Positions 19,633 to 27,834 of a stretch of 64,000 nucleotides of DNA are shown here, in pieces. The DNA comes from Marinomonas alcarazii. Its GTDB lineage: Bacteria > Pseudomonadota > Gammaproteobacteria > Pseudomonadales > Marinomonadaceae. The notes under the pieces were generated by a model that was not told the origin of the DNA, searched no databases, and was given only the letters and a program-made list of their open reading frames with translations. Numbering within the stretch: position 1 is the first letter of the stretch; each line of letters opens with the position of its first letter. Location of the stretch: positions 1 through 64,000 of the forward strand of contig NZ_QKLW01000001.1 of NCBI RefSeq assembly GCF_003208215.1, in the 5' to 3' direction. The translations under genes were made by a program, and so were the position numbers.

Positions 19633-19647
19633 GAAATGATTCATTTC
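19633..19647. promoter_or_regulatory. Candidate operator O2, perfect 15-bp palindrome
   Basis: GAAATGATTCATTTC is a perfect palindrome 9 bp from the first site in the divergent region. It may be a second site of the LacI-type regulator or the site of another protein; it lacks the central CG common in this family. Confidence 0.5.
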
Positions 19648-19759
19648 TATTGGCTCAAGACGTTCGTTATGTAGGTTCTTTTGTTCATAGTCTACAAAAA
19701 AGTACATAGGGTCAAATAGTTAATGGCGCTAAGAATTTATCTCACCTAAGGGCATAAAA

Positions 19760-20935
19760 ATGTTTAAGGAATTATTGAAAGTTAAGGCTGATATTCTTTC
19801 GAGTATTGAGCGGAACTCAGTCATGATCGGCAATCGTAATCCAATGGTTGGAGCGGGACCTGAAGCTCATTATTGGCTTTACCCTGAGGATCATTTTTGG
19901 ACAGACTCATTTTGGACCGGTGAACTTTGGCTGAGCTATATGCTGACAGGCGAAGATAAATATAAAAACATGGCAAGAATGCGCTATGCGCATTGCCAAA
20001 AAGTTTTAGATACGCCTCTTTGGATGGATCATGATTTGGGCTTTCGCTTCACCCTTACCGCAGTAGCAGATTATAAATTGACAGGAAATCAGGTTGCTCG
20101 AGAGCTTGGACTTCGTGCAGCAGATGCTTTGCTTCACCGCTTTAATTGGAATGGTAATTACCTAGTGGCATGGACAGCCGGCTCGAATGGTAAAGAGCAC
20201 GCAGAAAAGATCCAAGGCAAAATAATCATTGATTGTATGCAAAATTTATCTCTTTTGTTCTGGGCCTACTCTGAAACCGCGAATCATAACTACCGTGATG
20301 CTGCAATTCTACAAGCGGAAACGTCAATGAAATACCTCATACGAGATGACTATTCCACTTACCATACTTATGATTTTGATACCAAAACGAATGAGCCAAT
20401 AGGTGGAAATACTTTTCAAGGCTATGCCGATGAGTCTTGCTGGAGCAGAGGGCAAGCTTGGGCTGTACATGGGTTCGCTCAGTTAGCCATGATTACTGGT
20501 GATGCAAAATATGCAGATATTTCAGCGAAATTAGCTGACTGGGTAATGGATCATATTACAAGTGATTTAGTTCCATTATGGGATTACAGATTACCTGCGC
20601 ATGAACCTCAATATAAAGATACCTCAGCGGGGTCTATTACGGCTTCTGGTATGTTGCTTTTAAGCGAATATTTCACGAGAAAAAATCAGGAAAAACAAGC
20701 CGCGAAGTATAAAGATTTCGGCGTGAGAATGCTTTTAGCATTACGTGAACAGTATGACTTAACTGCACAAAAAGATGCACAGGGATTGCTTTCAAATGCA
20801 GCTACTTTTGTTCGTTTGGCACATGAAGAAAATAAAGATTATTTAGCCAATGGCATGCTTCCTTACGGTGATTATTACTATTACGAGGGCGTACTACGTG
20901 CTATTGGATTTACTCATAGAGATTTTTTTTGGTAA
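19760..20935 (+). CDS. GH88 unsaturated glucuronyl hydrolase
   Basis: This 391-residue protein without a signal peptide matches the GH88 family, cytoplasmic enzymes that hydrate the 4,5-unsaturated uronic acid left at the non-reducing end by polysaccharide lyases and so release it. Visible family marks are WMDHDLGFRF (residues about 95-104) and IIIDCMQNL (about 156-164), which hold the two catalytic aspartates, and CWSRGQAWAVHGF (about 228-240). The related GH105 family acts on rhamnogalacturonan products; the WSRGQAW motif favours GH88 here but does not settle the substrate. AAGGG upstream supports the ATG. It is the first gene of the operon controlled by the divergent LacI-type regulator, followed by a TRAP transporter that probably brings in the substrate. 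Confidence 0.88.
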   Translation: MFKELLKVKADILSSIERNSVMIGNRNPMVGAGPEAHYWLYPEDHFWTDSFWTGELWLSYMLTGEDKYKNMARMRYAHCQKVLDTPLWMDHDLGFRFTLTAVADYKLTGNQVARELGLRAADALLHRFNWNGNYLVAWTAGSNGKEHAEKIQGKIIIDCMQNLSLLFWAYSETANHNYRDAAILQAETSMKYLIRDDYSTYHTYDFDTKTNEPIGGNTFQGYADESCWSRGQAWAVHGFAQLAMITGDAKYADISAKLADWVMDHITSDLVPLWDYRLPAHEPQYKDTSAGSITASGMLLLSEYFTRKNQEKQAAKYKDFGVRMLLALREQYDLTAQKDAQGLLSNAATFVRLAHEENKDYLANGMLPYGDYYYYEGVLRAIGFTHRDFFW

Positions 20936-20965
20936 ATCGATCTTTTAATAAAAAGAGTACCTAAT

Positions 20966-20989
20966 TTGAGAGTTTTAAAAAACTCTCAA
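20966..20989 (+). other. Hairpin between the GH88 gene and dctP
   Basis: TTGAGAGTTTT and AAAACTCTCAA form a perfect 11-bp stem with a 2-base loop. No T-run follows on the plus strand, so it is more likely an mRNA stability or processing element than a strong terminator. Confidence 0.6.
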
Positions 20990-21047
20990 TAGATACATAA
21001 AGTATATTTTCAAGTAATTCGTATTAAAAAAACAAAAGAGGAATTTT

Positions 21048-22034
21048 ATGAAAAAATTAACCGCTACTTTACTATTAAGCGCAGCTGTACTGACAGCATC
21101 GATTTCTGCACATGCAAAAACGTATCGATTAGCAACGAATACTGTTGAAAATGCTATCACTGGCTATTTGATTCAAGATTTCGTTGAGGGTGTGGCAGAG
21201 AAAACAGACAATAGAGTCAAAATTAGAGTGTCTTGGAATGGGGTGCTTGGTACACAAAGCCAGTATTTACAAGCTATGCAAATTGGCGTTATTGATATGG
21301 GTATGATAAATAGCGCAACGCTTGAAACTCTTGCTCCAGAAATAGGGGTTATTAACCTACCTTATATCTTCCGCAGCAAAGAAGAGTATGGTTTGGTTTT
21401 AAATAATCCAGATATTCAAGAAATGATTAATAGCTATGTTGCAGACAGTGGATTGCTTCAAATTGGCTATTTAAGTAATGGTTTTCGTAGTATATATGCC
21501 GCGAAACCAATGAAAAGCATTGACGATGTAAAAGGGCTTAAGCTAAGAACACTATCAAGTGACTCTTACATTAAAATGATAAATTTATTCGGTGCTGTAC
21601 CTACACCACTTCCATTTGGTGAGGTATACCCATCACTTCAACAAAAAATTATCGATGGTGCAGAAGGTGGTCTTTCCGCTTTATGGGACCTTAAATTTGG
21701 TGAAGTTGCCAAATATGGTTTGAAAACTGAGCAAACTAGGCTGACTGACTTTATATTGGCTAGTAAGAAGTTTATGGATAAATTGTCTCCAGAAGATAGA
21801 GAGATTGTCTTGAGCGAGATGAAGCGAGTTTCTAGTAAATCAATTGAGACGATCGATGAAAATATTGAAGAAAGAACGAAAATAGCAGTAGAAAAAATGG
21901 GCGTTGAAATCCATGAAGTGGATAAGACACCATTTATTGAAGCTGTTAAGCCTATGTACGTTGACGCTATGAATGATGATAAAAAGAAAGCGTTTATTGA
22001 AAAAATATTTGAATTAGAAAATCGTGAAATGTAG
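21048..22034 (+). CDS. dctP: TRAP transporter substrate-binding protein, DctP family
   Basis: The 328-residue protein has a clear signal peptide (KKLTATLLLSAAVL, cleaved after SAHA) and the DctP fold: VRVSWNGVLG-like region, QAMQIGVIDMGMINSATL, then LKLRTLSSDSYIKMINLFGA with the conserved arginine expected to hold the substrate carboxylate, and FGEVYPSLQQKIIDGAEG. It captures a carboxylated solute in the periplasm for the membrane subunit encoded next. The location between a GH88 enzyme and a DUF2264 protein suggests an unsaturated uronate disaccharide or short oligosaccharide rather than a C4-dicarboxylate. An AGAGGAA ribosome-binding site precedes the ATG. Confidence 0.92.
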   Translation: MKKLTATLLLSAAVLTASISAHAKTYRLATNTVENAITGYLIQDFVEGVAEKTDNRVKIRVSWNGVLGTQSQYLQAMQIGVIDMGMINSATLETLAPEIGVINLPYIFRSKEEYGLVLNNPDIQEMINSYVADSGLLQIGYLSNGFRSIYAAKPMKSIDDVKGLKLRTLSSDSYIKMINLFGAVPTPLPFGEVYPSLQQKIIDGAEGGLSALWDLKFGEVAKYGLKTEQTRLTDFILASKKFMDKLSPEDREIVLSEMKRVSSKSIETIDENIEERTKIAVEKMGVEIHEVDKTPFIEAVKPMYVDAMNDDKKKAFIEKIFELENREM

Positions 22035-22042
22035 TTGAAAAT

Positions 22043-22072
22043 AGGGGGTGGTTGTCTACCCCCTTGATTTTT
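22043..22072 (+). terminator. Intra-operon attenuating hairpin after dctP
   Basis: AGGGGGT (22043-22049) pairs with ACCCCCT (22058-22064) and is followed by TGATTTTTT. It stands between the binding-protein gene and the membrane-subunit gene and could make the binding protein more abundant, a common need in TRAP operons. Confidence 0.65.
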
Positions 22073-22086
22073 TAATTGAGGCATTT

Positions 22087-23997
22087 ATGAATTATAATCA
22101 AAATAAAAATGGAATAAGCCAAATTCTATTGAAAGTAGAATCTTTCCTAGAAGTGCTATTGAAAGTTTTTCTTATGGCGCTTTTATCTGGAATGGTTTTT
22201 TTAATTGTATATCAAGTGTTTTGTCGATATTTTTTGAACTCTCCTAGCAGCGTGTCCGAGGAATTACTCAGATATTCAAATATTTGGCTTGGTATTCTTG
22301 GTGCTTCATTGTGCTTTCTAAAAGAAAAGCATTTGAACCTTCCAATATTTATAGACCATATTGGAGAAGGGAAAGCTATTTTTTTAGAGTCATTCATCAC
22401 TGTGATTAATGTTTTTATAGGAGGCGTGATCTTATATGGAGGAATATTAGGTCTTAATAACGCAGCAAACACTCCTATTTTAAAAATCAACTTCGGTATT
22501 CTTCAGTCTGTAATGATAGTTAGTGGATCTATTATTACGGCATCACAATTTATAAAGATCATCAGGAAAGGATTAATTAATAAAAAAGCTTTTCTTTATT
22601 TCTTTTTCTGTTCTGTTTTTCTGTTGATTTTCGCATATTTATTTGGCCTTTTTAAAGGCAGTGATTCATTTGAATCTTTGATTTTTGAAAATCTGGAAAG
22701 TTCATCTTTTATAATATTGTTTTTTAGTTTTTTCTTCATGTTGTTCATAGGCGTTCCTATCGCGGTAGGATTGGCTATATCCGGCATTTTAACACTTAGT
22801 CTGCAAATGGACTTTAGCGATTTGTTGTCAATGTCTGGGCAAACTATTTTTAGATCTCTGGATAATTTCGGTTTTCTAGCGCTGCCTTTCTTTATTCTCG
22901 CTGGTAATATTATGAATCAAGGAGGAATTGCAAGGAAGTTAATTGATTTTGCTATGTTGCTTGGTAGAAAAATACCAGGGAGTTTGTGGCAAACCAACAT
23001 TGTAGCGAATATGTTGTTTGGCTCTCTTTCTGGCTCTGCTATCGCTTCGGCTACGGCCATTGGGGGGATTATTTCCCCTATGGCAAAAGAGAAAAATTAC
23101 AATATGCCTTTTACAACAGCTGTCAATGCTAGTTCCTCTATATGTGGCATGCTGATTCCACCAACAGGTGTATTTATTGTCTATTCCTTGATTACAGGTG
23201 GCGAGGCATCAATTGCATCATTGTTTTTAGCAGGTTATGTTCCTGGGATAATCCTAGGTTTATCCGTAATGATCGTCGCTTATCGATATGCTAAGAAAAA
23301 TGGCTATGAAGTATCGGCAGAGCGTATCAACCTTAGTGAATCATTGGCTATTTGCTGGGGGGCTATTCCTAGCCTTACGCTCATTATAATTGTCATCGGT
23401 GGAATTATCGGCGGTGTTTTTACTGCGATCGAAGCATCTGGTATTGCTGTTCTTTACAGTCTTATTCTGTCTCTTTTTTATAGAAGTCTTAGTTTGAAAA
23501 AAATATTTTCTATACTACATGACTCTGTTTTAAGCTCGTCCGTTATCTTGTTTCTAATTGCCTGTTCTAGCTTGATGAGCTGGAGTATGACATTTGCTTA
23601 TATTCCAGATGTTGTTGCTGACTTCCTATCAGGTATCAGTGAAAATAAATATGTTATTTTGCTTTTTATTAACATTACTCTTTTGCTTGTTGGCGTATTT
23701 ATGGATATGTCGCCAGCATTACTGATTTTTACCCCTATATTGTACCCAATCGTTACGAGTTTAGGTGTAGACCCAATTCATTTTGGTGTGATTATGGTCT
23801 ATAACTTGTCTATTGGTGTGGTAACACCCCCTGTTGGAACTGTTTTATTTGTCTCATGTAGTATTAGTGGAGAAAAGATAACAAAAGTTATTAAGCCTTT
23901 GTTGCCGATTTTCTTTTTCCAATTTATTGGGTTGCTTATCGTTACTTACTTCCCAGAGATTTCTTTATTTTTGCCAAAGTTTTTTGGTTTAATGTAG
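22087..23997 (+). CDS. dctQM: TRAP transporter fused DctQ-DctM membrane subunit
   Basis: This 636-residue membrane protein joins a four-helix DctQ-like part (residues about 1-160) to a large DctM-like part of the DctM/ion-transporter family (from about residue 205, starting near LFIGVPIAVGLAISG). Conserved DctM pieces are FFILAGNIMNQGGIARKLID and SSICGMLIPPTGVFIVYS, and near the end NLSIGVVTPPVGTVLF. It moves the solute with sodium ions across the inner membrane. An upstream in-frame start at 22048 exists, but the ATG at 22087 has GAGG at a good distance and begins at the natural N-terminus. Fused QM subunits occur in a minority of TRAP systems, such as the sialic acid transporters. Confidence 0.9.
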   Translation: MNYNQNKNGISQILLKVESFLEVLLKVFLMALLSGMVFLIVYQVFCRYFLNSPSSVSEELLRYSNIWLGILGASLCFLKEKHLNLPIFIDHIGEGKAIFLESFITVINVFIGGVILYGGILGLNNAANTPILKINFGILQSVMIVSGSIITASQFIKIIRKGLINKKAFLYFFFCSVFLLIFAYLFGLFKGSDSFESLIFENLESSSFIILFFSFFFMLFIGVPIAVGLAISGILTLSLQMDFSDLLSMSGQTIFRSLDNFGFLALPFFILAGNIMNQGGIARKLIDFAMLLGRKIPGSLWQTNIVANMLFGSLSGSAIASATAIGGIISPMAKEKNYNMPFTTAVNASSSICGMLIPPTGVFIVYSLITGGEASIASLFLAGYVPGIILGLSVMIVAYRYAKKNGYEVSAERINLSESLAICWGAIPSLTLIIIVIGGIIGGVFTAIEASGIAVLYSLILSLFYRSLSLKKIFSILHDSVLSSSVILFLIACSSLMSWSMTFAYIPDVVADFLSGISENKYVILLFINITLLLVGVFMDMSPALLIFTPILYPIVTSLGVDPIHFGVIMVYNLSIGVVTPPVGTVLFVSCSISGEKITKVIKPLLPIFFFQFIGLLIVTYFPEISLFLPKFFGLM

Positions 23998-24009
23998 GTT
24001 ATAAATAAA

Positions 24010-25755
24010 ATGATTTTTTTTAATCCTTTTGATAATAATGCGCTTTCGACTAAGTCGGATTTCCAGAAATTAGTTAACGATATGTTTAAACCCCTTGTTC
24101 CTTACTTTAAAGCGCAAGGGGCGGCAATAGATTTTAATGAAGGTTCAGCTTCTTTTGATCAAAAAGCAAGTTCTTTAGAAGGTGTTGCTAGACCATTATG
24201 GGGAATCATTCCTTTAGTTCTTGGTGGAGGAGAGTTTCATTATTGGGAACTCTATAGAAACGCTTTAATAAATGGCACGAATCCCTCACATAGTGATTAT
24301 TGGGGGAAAACGGCTTATTTTGATCAGCGTACTGTTGAGATGGCTGCCATCGGGTTATTACTGGCTACTTTGCCTGAACATGCTTTTTACCCACTCACAG
24401 ATACAGAGAAAAGCAATCTTGTTCATTGGTTAGCTGATATTCAAAACCATGAATACCCTCAAAATAATTGGCTATTCTTTACCATTATGGTTCAAGAGGG
24501 CTTAAAGAAAGTGGGCTATGGGCATTTAGTGGATGATGACCTAGCCAATGACTACTTAAATAGATTAGATAGTTATTACTTATCCGAAGGCTGGTATTGC
24601 GATGGTACGACGAGAACCATTGATCATTATGCTGGCTTTGCTATGCATTATTATGGTCTATTGTATGCGAAAGTTATTAAAGGCGATAAAAAAGACTGGG
24701 CTGACAAGTTTGTAGAAAGATCTAAATTGTTCGCTAGATCTTTTCAGTTTTGGTTTGCTGAAGATGGCGCTGCTTTACAGCAGGGTCGATCATTGATTTA
24801 CCGTTTCGCAGCTAGCTCTTTTTGGGGAGCGCTTGCTTTACTTGATGATAATGAAATGCCTTTGGGAGAGATCAAGGGAATATGGGCAAGACAAATTCGT
24901 TGGTGGAAGGATAAAAACATATTCACCAATGATGGTCGATTGACCAGAGGATACACCTATCAAAATCTTAGTATGTGTGAGGTTTATAATTCTCCAACGT
25001 CTCCTTATTGGGCGATGAAAGCTTTTATCCCGTTATTATTAAGTGATAATAGTGAGTTTTGGTTGGCAGAAGAGTTACCTTGTAAAATTCGTGATGGGAT
25101 CTATCCAAATGTCGCTAATGAAACGCTTGTACAAAGATATAAAGGTGAAAGTGTTATACATTTTTCGGCCCCTATACATCCTTTCTTTCAAAAAGATAAA
25201 TACAATAAATTCCTTTATTCAACAAATAGAGGGTTTGATGTCAGCTCATTGCTCTACTCTGAACAAGGTAGTTTTGGGGATAATATTTTAGCCATCAGTT
25301 TTGATGATGGAAGTAACTGGCAATACCGTCAAAAAATCATTGAAACAAAAATTGAAGGAAATGTATTGACGCAGGTATGGACATCAGGGCGACAAGAGGT
25401 AACTACAATCATAGAGCCTTTTGATGATGGCACATTTCGTAGAACTCATATCATTGACCTGAAACAAGACGCATGCGTGGTTGAAACAGGTTTTTCTTAT
25501 CCCATATACAATGAAAAAATGGAGCTATTTGAAGATAAAGAAAAAGATCGAGCGGTTATTTTGCAAAGGAAAACGAGGGAAGGTAACGTGCTTGAGAATA
25601 TTACTTGTTTAGCTCGGTTAGATGATTACATTCAAGAGAAAGGTGTTTCACTAAGAACGAATTCAAATACAACAGATCCAGTAACTGCCGTACCCTATAC
25701 AAAGATCAAGCTTAACAAAGGACGTCATACGATTAGTGCTCTCTTTTACCTTTAA
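24010..25755 (+). CDS. DUF2264 protein, probable uronate-containing oligosaccharide-processing enzyme
   Basis: The 581-residue protein has no signal peptide. It shows the start typical of DUF2264 (SSLEGVARPLWGIIPLVLGG at residues about 57-76, then FDQRTVEMAAIGLLLATLPE) and a helical, probably (alpha/alpha)6-like N-terminal half rich in Trp and Tyr, then a beta-rich C-terminal part. DUF2264 genes are common in polysaccharide-use clusters; I recall that some members have been placed in a CAZy glycoside hydrolase family with glucuronidase activity, but I cannot confirm it here. It lies 12 bp after dctQM and should be cotranscribed. It probably works in the cytoplasm with the GH88 enzyme on the imported oligosaccharide. 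Confidence 0.82.
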   Translation: MIFFNPFDNNALSTKSDFQKLVNDMFKPLVPYFKAQGAAIDFNEGSASFDQKASSLEGVARPLWGIIPLVLGGGEFHYWELYRNALINGTNPSHSDYWGKTAYFDQRTVEMAAIGLLLATLPEHAFYPLTDTEKSNLVHWLADIQNHEYPQNNWLFFTIMVQEGLKKVGYGHLVDDDLANDYLNRLDSYYLSEGWYCDGTTRTIDHYAGFAMHYYGLLYAKVIKGDKKDWADKFVERSKLFARSFQFWFAEDGAALQQGRSLIYRFAASSFWGALALLDDNEMPLGEIKGIWARQIRWWKDKNIFTNDGRLTRGYTYQNLSMCEVYNSPTSPYWAMKAFIPLLLSDNSEFWLAEELPCKIRDGIYPNVANETLVQRYKGESVIHFSAPIHPFFQKDKYNKFLYSTNRGFDVSSLLYSEQGSFGDNILAISFDDGSNWQYRQKIIETKIEGNVLTQVWTSGRQEVTTIIEPFDDGTFRRTHIIDLKQDACVVETGFSYPIYNEKMELFEDKEKDRAVILQRKTREGNVLENITCLARLDDYIQEKGVSLRTNSNTTDPVTAVPYTKIKLNKGRHTISALFYL

Positions 25756-25803
25756 GCTTTAAAGATTCCTACTTGATTGGTAATTAAATTTACAGCAAAG
25801 TTT

Positions 25804-25829
25804 GGCCGAATCACGTGAGTGATTCGGCC
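25804..25829. terminator. Perfect 11-bp stem between convergent genes
   Basis: GGCCGAATCAC and GTGATTCGGCC form a perfect stem with loop GTGA between the DUF2264 gene and the esterase gene, which converge. T-rich flanks on both sides are weak, so it may end transcription from both directions with modest strength. Confidence 0.65.
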
Positions 25830-25836
25830 AATGTGT

Positions 25837-27525
25837 TTATTGCTTAGGCCATAGGGAAGGGTTCTGAAACGTATTATCCAGAGCAGTACTAAACCAGCGT
25901 CCATTTAATACCTGATTGATCATTTGCATTTTTGCCTGTTCTGGAAGGTGGTTATCATTCTTCATTGCCTCAAGTAGCGCATTTTCATCGTATGACTTTG
26001 ATGACATTTGGATGAGCGCTTTGTGTTTGTTGGCGTTCAGGATAAGTAACGATTGACCTTGTTGTTCATGTTTAGGTGACCAGGTTAACCAGTTGACTTG
26101 TTCTGGGTCATTTGGATTACCTGTACGGATAAAACGTTTTAAATAAGCTTGAAAATGTTTGGCTAGATCTCGGGTTCCAGCTTTCTGAAATGTCTCACCT
26201 AAAAGTCCTTGTTGCCAATTTTGATCTAGGAGTGGCATAAACACGCCATGAAATGATCCGATCAATTCCATTTGTGGGTTTTGTGCGACAAAAGGGTTGG
26301 TTCCGAAGGCAATTTCAGCGCCATAAATAGGTGACTGATAATGTTCAAACATCTGTTCTGCTGATTTTTGAACATTAAATAGGCTGTAAAGTTTGCTACC
26401 GTAGTTTGAGGTAAAACGGTATTGGTTCAGTAATGCTGGGTCTTTGCTCAATGCGCCAGAATGCCACGCTTTGACAAAGTAGGGATCACTTAACGCAAAG
26501 AAAGAGAATTCGGTTTGCCCAGATAGCATGATGACTGGGACGTTATTGTAAAGGGCAGTATCAAAGCCTTCTTTTGGTATTACGACGCCATCTCTATATA
26601 AATGTGGGAAGTGGCTCATTCGTATACCAGCGCCTTTCATCAGTGGTGCAAGGCGTTCGGTGGATTGCTTTTGTAGGTAGTTCAGAACATCGTCACCACC
26701 TTTTTCTAACCATTTCTTCGCAGCCATCAGATTTGGTTTAATCTTGTCCTCTACAATAAGTGGAGCAAACGCTTGGCGGAAAACTTCTTGGCTTGGTACG
26801 ACGGGGGCTGTTGTCATGCCGCCACTGAAGACAATTGCTTGCTGGAATTGGTCTTTAAATAGGGGAGAGATTAACATCGCCATGACATCTCGTCCGCCCG
26901 CAGAAAAACCGGATACGGTAACCTGATCAGCGCGCCCTCCGAAATATTTGATGTTTTTTTGTATCCATTGCAGTGCGGCGTGTTGATCTAACAGTCCAAA
27001 ATTACCTGAAGCTTGGATTGGGTCTTCGGTTTTGATGGCTTTGAGAGGGTTAAATCCTAATACTCCTAGACGATAATTTACTTGTACTATGATGGCGTCT
27101 AGTGATTTGGCCAGCGCTCTAGGGTCGAATTCATTAGCTTCGCCTGTTTGATTATTTCCCCCATGGATGTAAACCAAAACGGGTAAGTTGTCTTTACCGT
27201 TATCTGGTCTATAAATGTCTAGGTTTAGGCAATCTTCTTGGCCTTTAAATTGGTTTTGATGCCACTGAGAGCAGATAGCGCCTTTTTGTGTGGCTTGCAA
27301 AGTGCTTTGTATAGGCTCTACAGGTTGAGGCGATTGCCAGCGCAATGAGCCAATCGGTGCTTTTGCGTAAGGGACACCTAAAAAAGAATCAATGCCTTGG
27401 TTGTTATTTCCTTCTATCTTCGCTGTGTCTGATAAAACCACCACTGGGTTGGAATAAGCCGTTACGGTAAAAAGAATGGCTATTGCGTTTATAAGCCAGC
27501 GTTGTATTGAATGTATGGTTCGCAT
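25837..27525 (-). CDS. Type B carboxylesterase, secreted
   Basis: The ~562-residue protein has an N-terminal signal segment (LINAIAILFTVTAYS) and the type B carboxylesterase/lipase fold: FLGVPYAKAPIGSLRW near residue 50, CLNLDIYRP, VLVYIHGGNNQTG (oxyanion hole), FGGRADQVTVSGFSAGGRD with the nucleophile serine, and a later GSFHGVF with the catalytic histidine. The nucleophile elbow is GFSAG instead of the usual GESAG or GQSAG. Two ATG starts lie together (27531 and 27525); the second has GGAG eight bases upstream and is preferred. It should hydrolyse carboxylic esters in the periplasm or outside the cell. The natural substrate is not evident, and it is not part of the uronate operon because it is transcribed toward it. 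Confidence 0.88.
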   Translation of the reverse strand: MRTIHSIQRWLINAIAILFTVTAYSNPVVVLSDTAKIEGNNNQGIDSFLGVPYAKAPIGSLRWQSPQPVEPIQSTLQATQKGAICSQWHQNQFKGQEDCLNLDIYRPDNGKDNLPVLVYIHGGNNQTGEANEFDPRALAKSLDAIIVQVNYRLGVLGFNPLKAIKTEDPIQASGNFGLLDQHAALQWIQKNIKYFGGRADQVTVSGFSAGGRDVMAMLISPLFKDQFQQAIVFSGGMTTAPVVPSQEVFRQAFAPLIVEDKIKPNLMAAKKWLEKGGDDVLNYLQKQSTERLAPLMKGAGIRMSHFPHLYRDGVVIPKEGFDTALYNNVPVIMLSGQTEFSFFALSDPYFVKAWHSGALSKDPALLNQYRFTSNYGSKLYSLFNVQKSAEQMFEHYQSPIYGAEIAFGTNPFVAQNPQMELIGSFHGVFMPLLDQNWQQGLLGETFQKAGTRDLAKHFQAYLKRFIRTGNPNDPEQVNWLTWSPKHEQQGQSLLILNANKHKALIQMSSKSYDENALLEAMKNDNHLPEQAKMQMINQVLNGRWFSTALDNTFQNPSLWPKQ

Positions 27526-27531
27526 ACTCAT

Positions 27532-27834
27532 CTCTCCATTTATTTTTAGATTTTTGTCTGATGATATCCATTGCGTGTTTACTGACTTCCTCAGTAAGGG
27601 ATTTTTCTCCTAGAATAAATGTAACAAGAGCCCAGTTAAAGATTCTTTTATGAGAATCCAAATTATCATCCACAGCCTATTGTGCTGGATTAATTGCAAT
27701 GAAAGGTCTAGTAACGGTATTTGGTACCAACGATTTAATTTTTTGGGCTCAAATTGGAATATAAAGAGCAAGTCAAGGCATGCTATGATGCAAAATACGC
27801 AGTTAACTTTTAATTTTAATCAGGTTTACAGATC
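27532..27834. other. Divergent intergenic region, no gene identified
   Basis: This 303-bp stretch separates the esterase gene from the diguanylate cyclase gene. It should hold both promoters; TATGAT at 27784-27789 could be a -10 element for the rightward gene, without a good -35. Short frames here overlap the starts of both genes and have no recognisable features. Confidence 0.4.

Noticed and set aside
27404..27673. Minus-strand 89-residue frame upstream of the esterase
   Set aside because: It overlaps the esterase start in another frame, has no similarity I know and no ribosome-binding site.
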